Below are positions 62,173-64,000 of a stretch of 64,000 nucleotides of DNA, one piece after another (the first letter of the stretch is position 1; each line of letters starts with the position of its first letter). The notes below the pieces were generated by a model, which did not search any database, was not told the origin of the DNA, and saw only the letters and a list, made by a program, of their open reading frames with translations. This DNA is from Dermatophilus congolensis (GTDB lineage Bacteria > Actinomycetota > Actinomycetes > Actinomycetales > Dermatophilaceae). The position numbers and the translations under genes are program-made. The stretch spans positions 1,240,001 to 1,304,000 of the forward strand of contig NZ_UFYA01000001.1 in the NCBI RefSeq assembly GCF_900447215.1, read 5' to 3'.

Positions 62173-62895
62173 ATGGCAACCAGCGAACGCGGCAACGACA
62201 AGCCCAAGAAGAAACGGTTCAGCCAGCTCAAGCAGGTATTTGAGCTTGCCTCTCGTGAACGCCCGCGCATCCTGTGGGAGATGATCGGGATCGTCGTCGG
62301 GATGGCGCTGCTTGGCGCTGTGATCGGCGGGTCTTTCGGGCACCCGATTTACGGCGGTTTCTTGGCTGTTTTGATTGGCGTGTTGGCGGCAATGTGGCTT
62401 CTGAGCAAAACTGCTGAGCGGGCTGCGTATGCTTCTCTTGAAGGCCAACCGGGTGCTGGTGGGGCTTTGCTGCAGAGCGTGCGCGGCTGGGCAGTAGAGC
62501 AGGAGCCTGTCGCTATCGAAGGCGGCCGCAACCCCTCCATGCACGACGCAGCCCTGGTGTACCGCGCGGTTGGTCGCCCCGGTGTAGTTCTCGTGGCAGA
62601 GGGCCCTCGTGGGCGCGCCACCCGCCTGCTGGCTAACGAATCGAAGAAGACTGCCCGTTTGGTCCCGAATGTGCCGGTTCACACTTTCCGCCTAGGCCAC
62701 GATGAGGGTGAGGACGCCACCCGCCCCACCATGTTGACCAAGCAGATGCGTAAACTTCCCAAAAATCTGACCAAGCACGAGGTCGGTGAGGTAGATCGGC
62801 GTTTGCATGCTCTTGGGCGAGTGAAGGCACCGATCCCCGCAGGGATCGACCCCACGAAGGCCCGCCAGATGGGTAAAGGACAGCGCCGTCGCTGA
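62173..62895 (+). CDS. DUF4191 membrane protein
   Basis: The 240-residue protein has a basic N-terminus, two membrane helices (about 38-56 and 62-80), and a cytoplasmic part (VVLVAEGPRGRATRLL) ending in a Lys/Arg-rich tail. DUF4191 proteins occur next to lipA and glnA in most actinobacteria, and their function is unknown. ATG 62173 follows GAGGAG. It is convergent with the RDD gene. Confidence 0.9.
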   Translation: MATSERGNDKPKKKRFSQLKQVFELASRERPRILWEMIGIVVGMALLGAVIGGSFGHPIYGGFLAVLIGVLAAMWLLSKTAERAAYASLEGQPGAGGALLQSVRGWAVEQEPVAIEGGRNPSMHDAALVYRAVGRPGVVLVAEGPRGRATRLLANESKKTARLVPNVPVHTFRLGHDEGEDATRPTMLTKQMRKLPKNLTKHEVGEVDRRLHALGRVKAPIPAGIDPTKARQMGKGQRRR

Positions 62896-62919
62896 CCTTC
62901 ACCGAAAGGTCTGCAATTC

Positions 62920-62947
62920 GTGTTGGGGGTGTGCACACCCCCAACAC
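62920..62947. terminator. Bidirectional terminator between DUF4191 and RDD genes
   Basis: A perfect 28-base palindrome (two 14-base arms, no extra loop) is followed by TTTTAT on the plus strand. Confidence 0.8.
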
Positions 62948-62968
62948 TTTTATGCGCTGCTGCGGGTT

Positions 62969-63427
62969 TTAGCGCCGAACAATCACTGTTCCAGCCAAGA
63001 GATCATGCAGGCCTCGCCCATCGGTGTCATTGATGAACGGGGGAATCGCTAGACACAGCAATACCGCCCGAATCGTCCCGGCTTTCCATCCGACCCACCC
63101 CCGGGGCAGCCGCTCCACCCTGATCCCCAACAGACGATGACCGATAGTGGTCCCCACCGTAGAGACGAGCACGATATTCATAACACCCAGCACGAGCAGC
63201 GGTTTAAACGCATCAAGTCCGGGCGCATTTGGGGTGAACCCCAACAGTCCCACGGCGATGATCTGGCTGATGAAACCATCAATCAAGATGGCCACAACCC
63301 TGCGCCCGATACCGGCCATCGAGCCGCTGCCTTCTTCAGGTAGGCCTAGACGTTCTCCCGGGTAGGCTCCCCCACCCACTCGCTGGGGGCCTTCCAGCCA
63401 CGAGCCAATGTCTTCACGATTAACCAC
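62969..63427 (-). CDS. RDD family membrane protein
   Basis: The 152-residue protein has an N-terminal hydrophilic stretch and three membrane helices, with the RDD-type motif GIGRRVVAILIDGFI, GTTIGHRLLGIRV and NDTDGRGLHDLLAGT. Function is unknown; the gene regularly precedes glnA in actinobacteria, here divergent from it. Confidence 0.9.
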   Translation of the reverse strand: MVNREDIGSWLEGPQRVGGGAYPGERLGLPEEGSGSMAGIGRRVVAILIDGFISQIIAVGLLGFTPNAPGLDAFKPLLVLGVMNIVLVSTVGTTIGHRLLGIRVERLPRGWVGWKAGTIRAVLLCLAIPPFINDTDGRGLHDLLAGTVIVRR

Positions 63428-63569
63428 ACCACCAGCTTAGGGTGGATGCGGCCCTGCGTAACGTGGCCGAAACAATAGGGTCATTGCGGGGAAACCGGCA
63501 CCAACTAAGGTTCGAACCGAACGACCATCACGTCTCATGCAATGGGTGAGGCGACGACAGGAGGCTGGC

Positions 63570-64000
63570 GTGTTCACCAAACCCGAGGAAGTCCTCAAAT
63601 ACATCAAGGACGAGCAGATCGAGTTCGTCGACATCCGATTCTGCGATCTGCCGGGCGTGATGCAGCACTTCAACATCCCCGCTTCCACCGTGGATGAAGA
63701 TTTCTTCACCGAAGGTCAGGCCTTCGATGGCTCCTCGATTCGTGGTTTTCAGGCCATCCACGAATCCGACATGAAGCTGATCCCGGACATCAAGTCCGCA
63801 TATCTGGATCCGTTCCGCATCAACAAAACCCTCATCATGAACTTCTCGATCGTGGATCCGTTCACGGACGAGCCCTACTCCCGCGACCCGCGCAACATCG
63901 CAGCCAAAGCAGAAGCGTACTTGAAGTCCACAGGCATCGCGGACACGGCATTCTTCGGCGCCGAAGCCGAGTTCTACGTCTTCGACGACGTACGTTTTGA
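63570..64000 (+). CDS. glnA: Glutamine synthetase type I, 5' part
   Basis: Glutamine synthetase makes glutamine from glutamate, ammonia and ATP. The window ends inside the gene, so only about 143 of some 474 residues are present: the beta-grasp domain ([48 protein letters not shown]) and the first metal-site segment [16 protein letters not shown] 63570 follows AGGAGG. The substrate product glutamine also feeds GltBD in the left block. Confidence 0.95.
   Translation, partial: MFTKPEEVLKYIKDEQIEFVDIRFCDLPGVMQHFNIPASTVDEDFFTEGQAFDGSSIRGFQAIHESDMKLIPDIKSAYLDPFRINKTLIMNFSIVDPFTDEPYSRDPRNIAAKAEAYLKSTGIADTAFFGAEAEFYVFDDVRF

Noticed and set aside
63428-63569. GlnR-type operator before glnA
   Set aside because: The expected spaced half-sites could not be identified with confidence by eye.

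Overview
The window is chromosomal DNA from a moderately high-GC actinobacterium, most likely of the order Micrococcales (a Dermatophilus-like member of Dermatophilaceae would fit; this is inference from gene content, not a database match). Actinobacterial marker genes are WhiA, OpcA beside Zwf, the ANTAR regulator PdtaR, the CoaE-GrpB fusion, the trp-linked TIGR02234 and HGxxPAAW membrane proteins, DUF4191, a TIGR03085 protein, and a SucB with two lipoyl domains. GTG starts and 4-base ATGA/GTGA overlaps are common. No phage, insertion sequence, CRISPR array, rRNA or toxin/defence cassette was recognised. The window is mostly housekeeping and reads as two conserved blocks joined together.

Left block (1 to about 49.5 kb), nearly all genes on the minus strand. 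It opens with the end of zwf and opcA (+), convergent with gap, pgk, tpiA, secG (-). Next come uvrC, rapZ, yvcK, whiA; then uvrA, a Tat-targeted Rieske lipoprotein and uvrC; a metallo-hydrolase, an MFS transporter remnant and an acetyl-CoA hydrolase/CoA-transferase; uvrB; coaE-grpB; rpsA; a methyltransferase; polA; pdtaR; tRNA-Leu(CAA); pyk; gltB-gltD; lgt; a DsbA-like and a MauE/DoxX-like redox pair; trpA-trpB-trpC, HGxxPAAW, TIGR02234 and trpE. A GGDEF diguanylate cyclase and a TIGR03085 gene (+) follow, then cobQ and cobD (-).

Right block (about 49.6 to 64 kb), mostly plus strand: cobU-cobS, then gcvT and ggt (-), pepA, a membrane acyltransferase with an SGNH domain, sucB, lipB, lipA, a DUF4191 protein, an RDD protein (-) and the 5' part of glnA.

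Together the genes cover lower glycolysis and the oxidative pentose phosphate entry, nucleotide excision repair, glutamate synthesis, tryptophan synthesis, late cobalamin assembly, and lipoate synthesis beside the lipoylated 2-oxo-acid dehydrogenase E2. Many units end in perfect hairpins, often bidirectional between convergent genes.

The observations most worth a second look are: (1) the ggt signal peptide lies in a different reading frame from the enzyme, joined at an A6 run inside a dnaX-type slippery heptamer; (2) strand composition reverses at about 48.4-49.6 kb with an origin-like polarity but no origin genes; (3) several genes carry a -10-like hexamer 6-7 nt before the start codon, suggesting leaderless mRNAs; (4) near-identical repeats in sucB. 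I did not find a convincing new multi-gene system.
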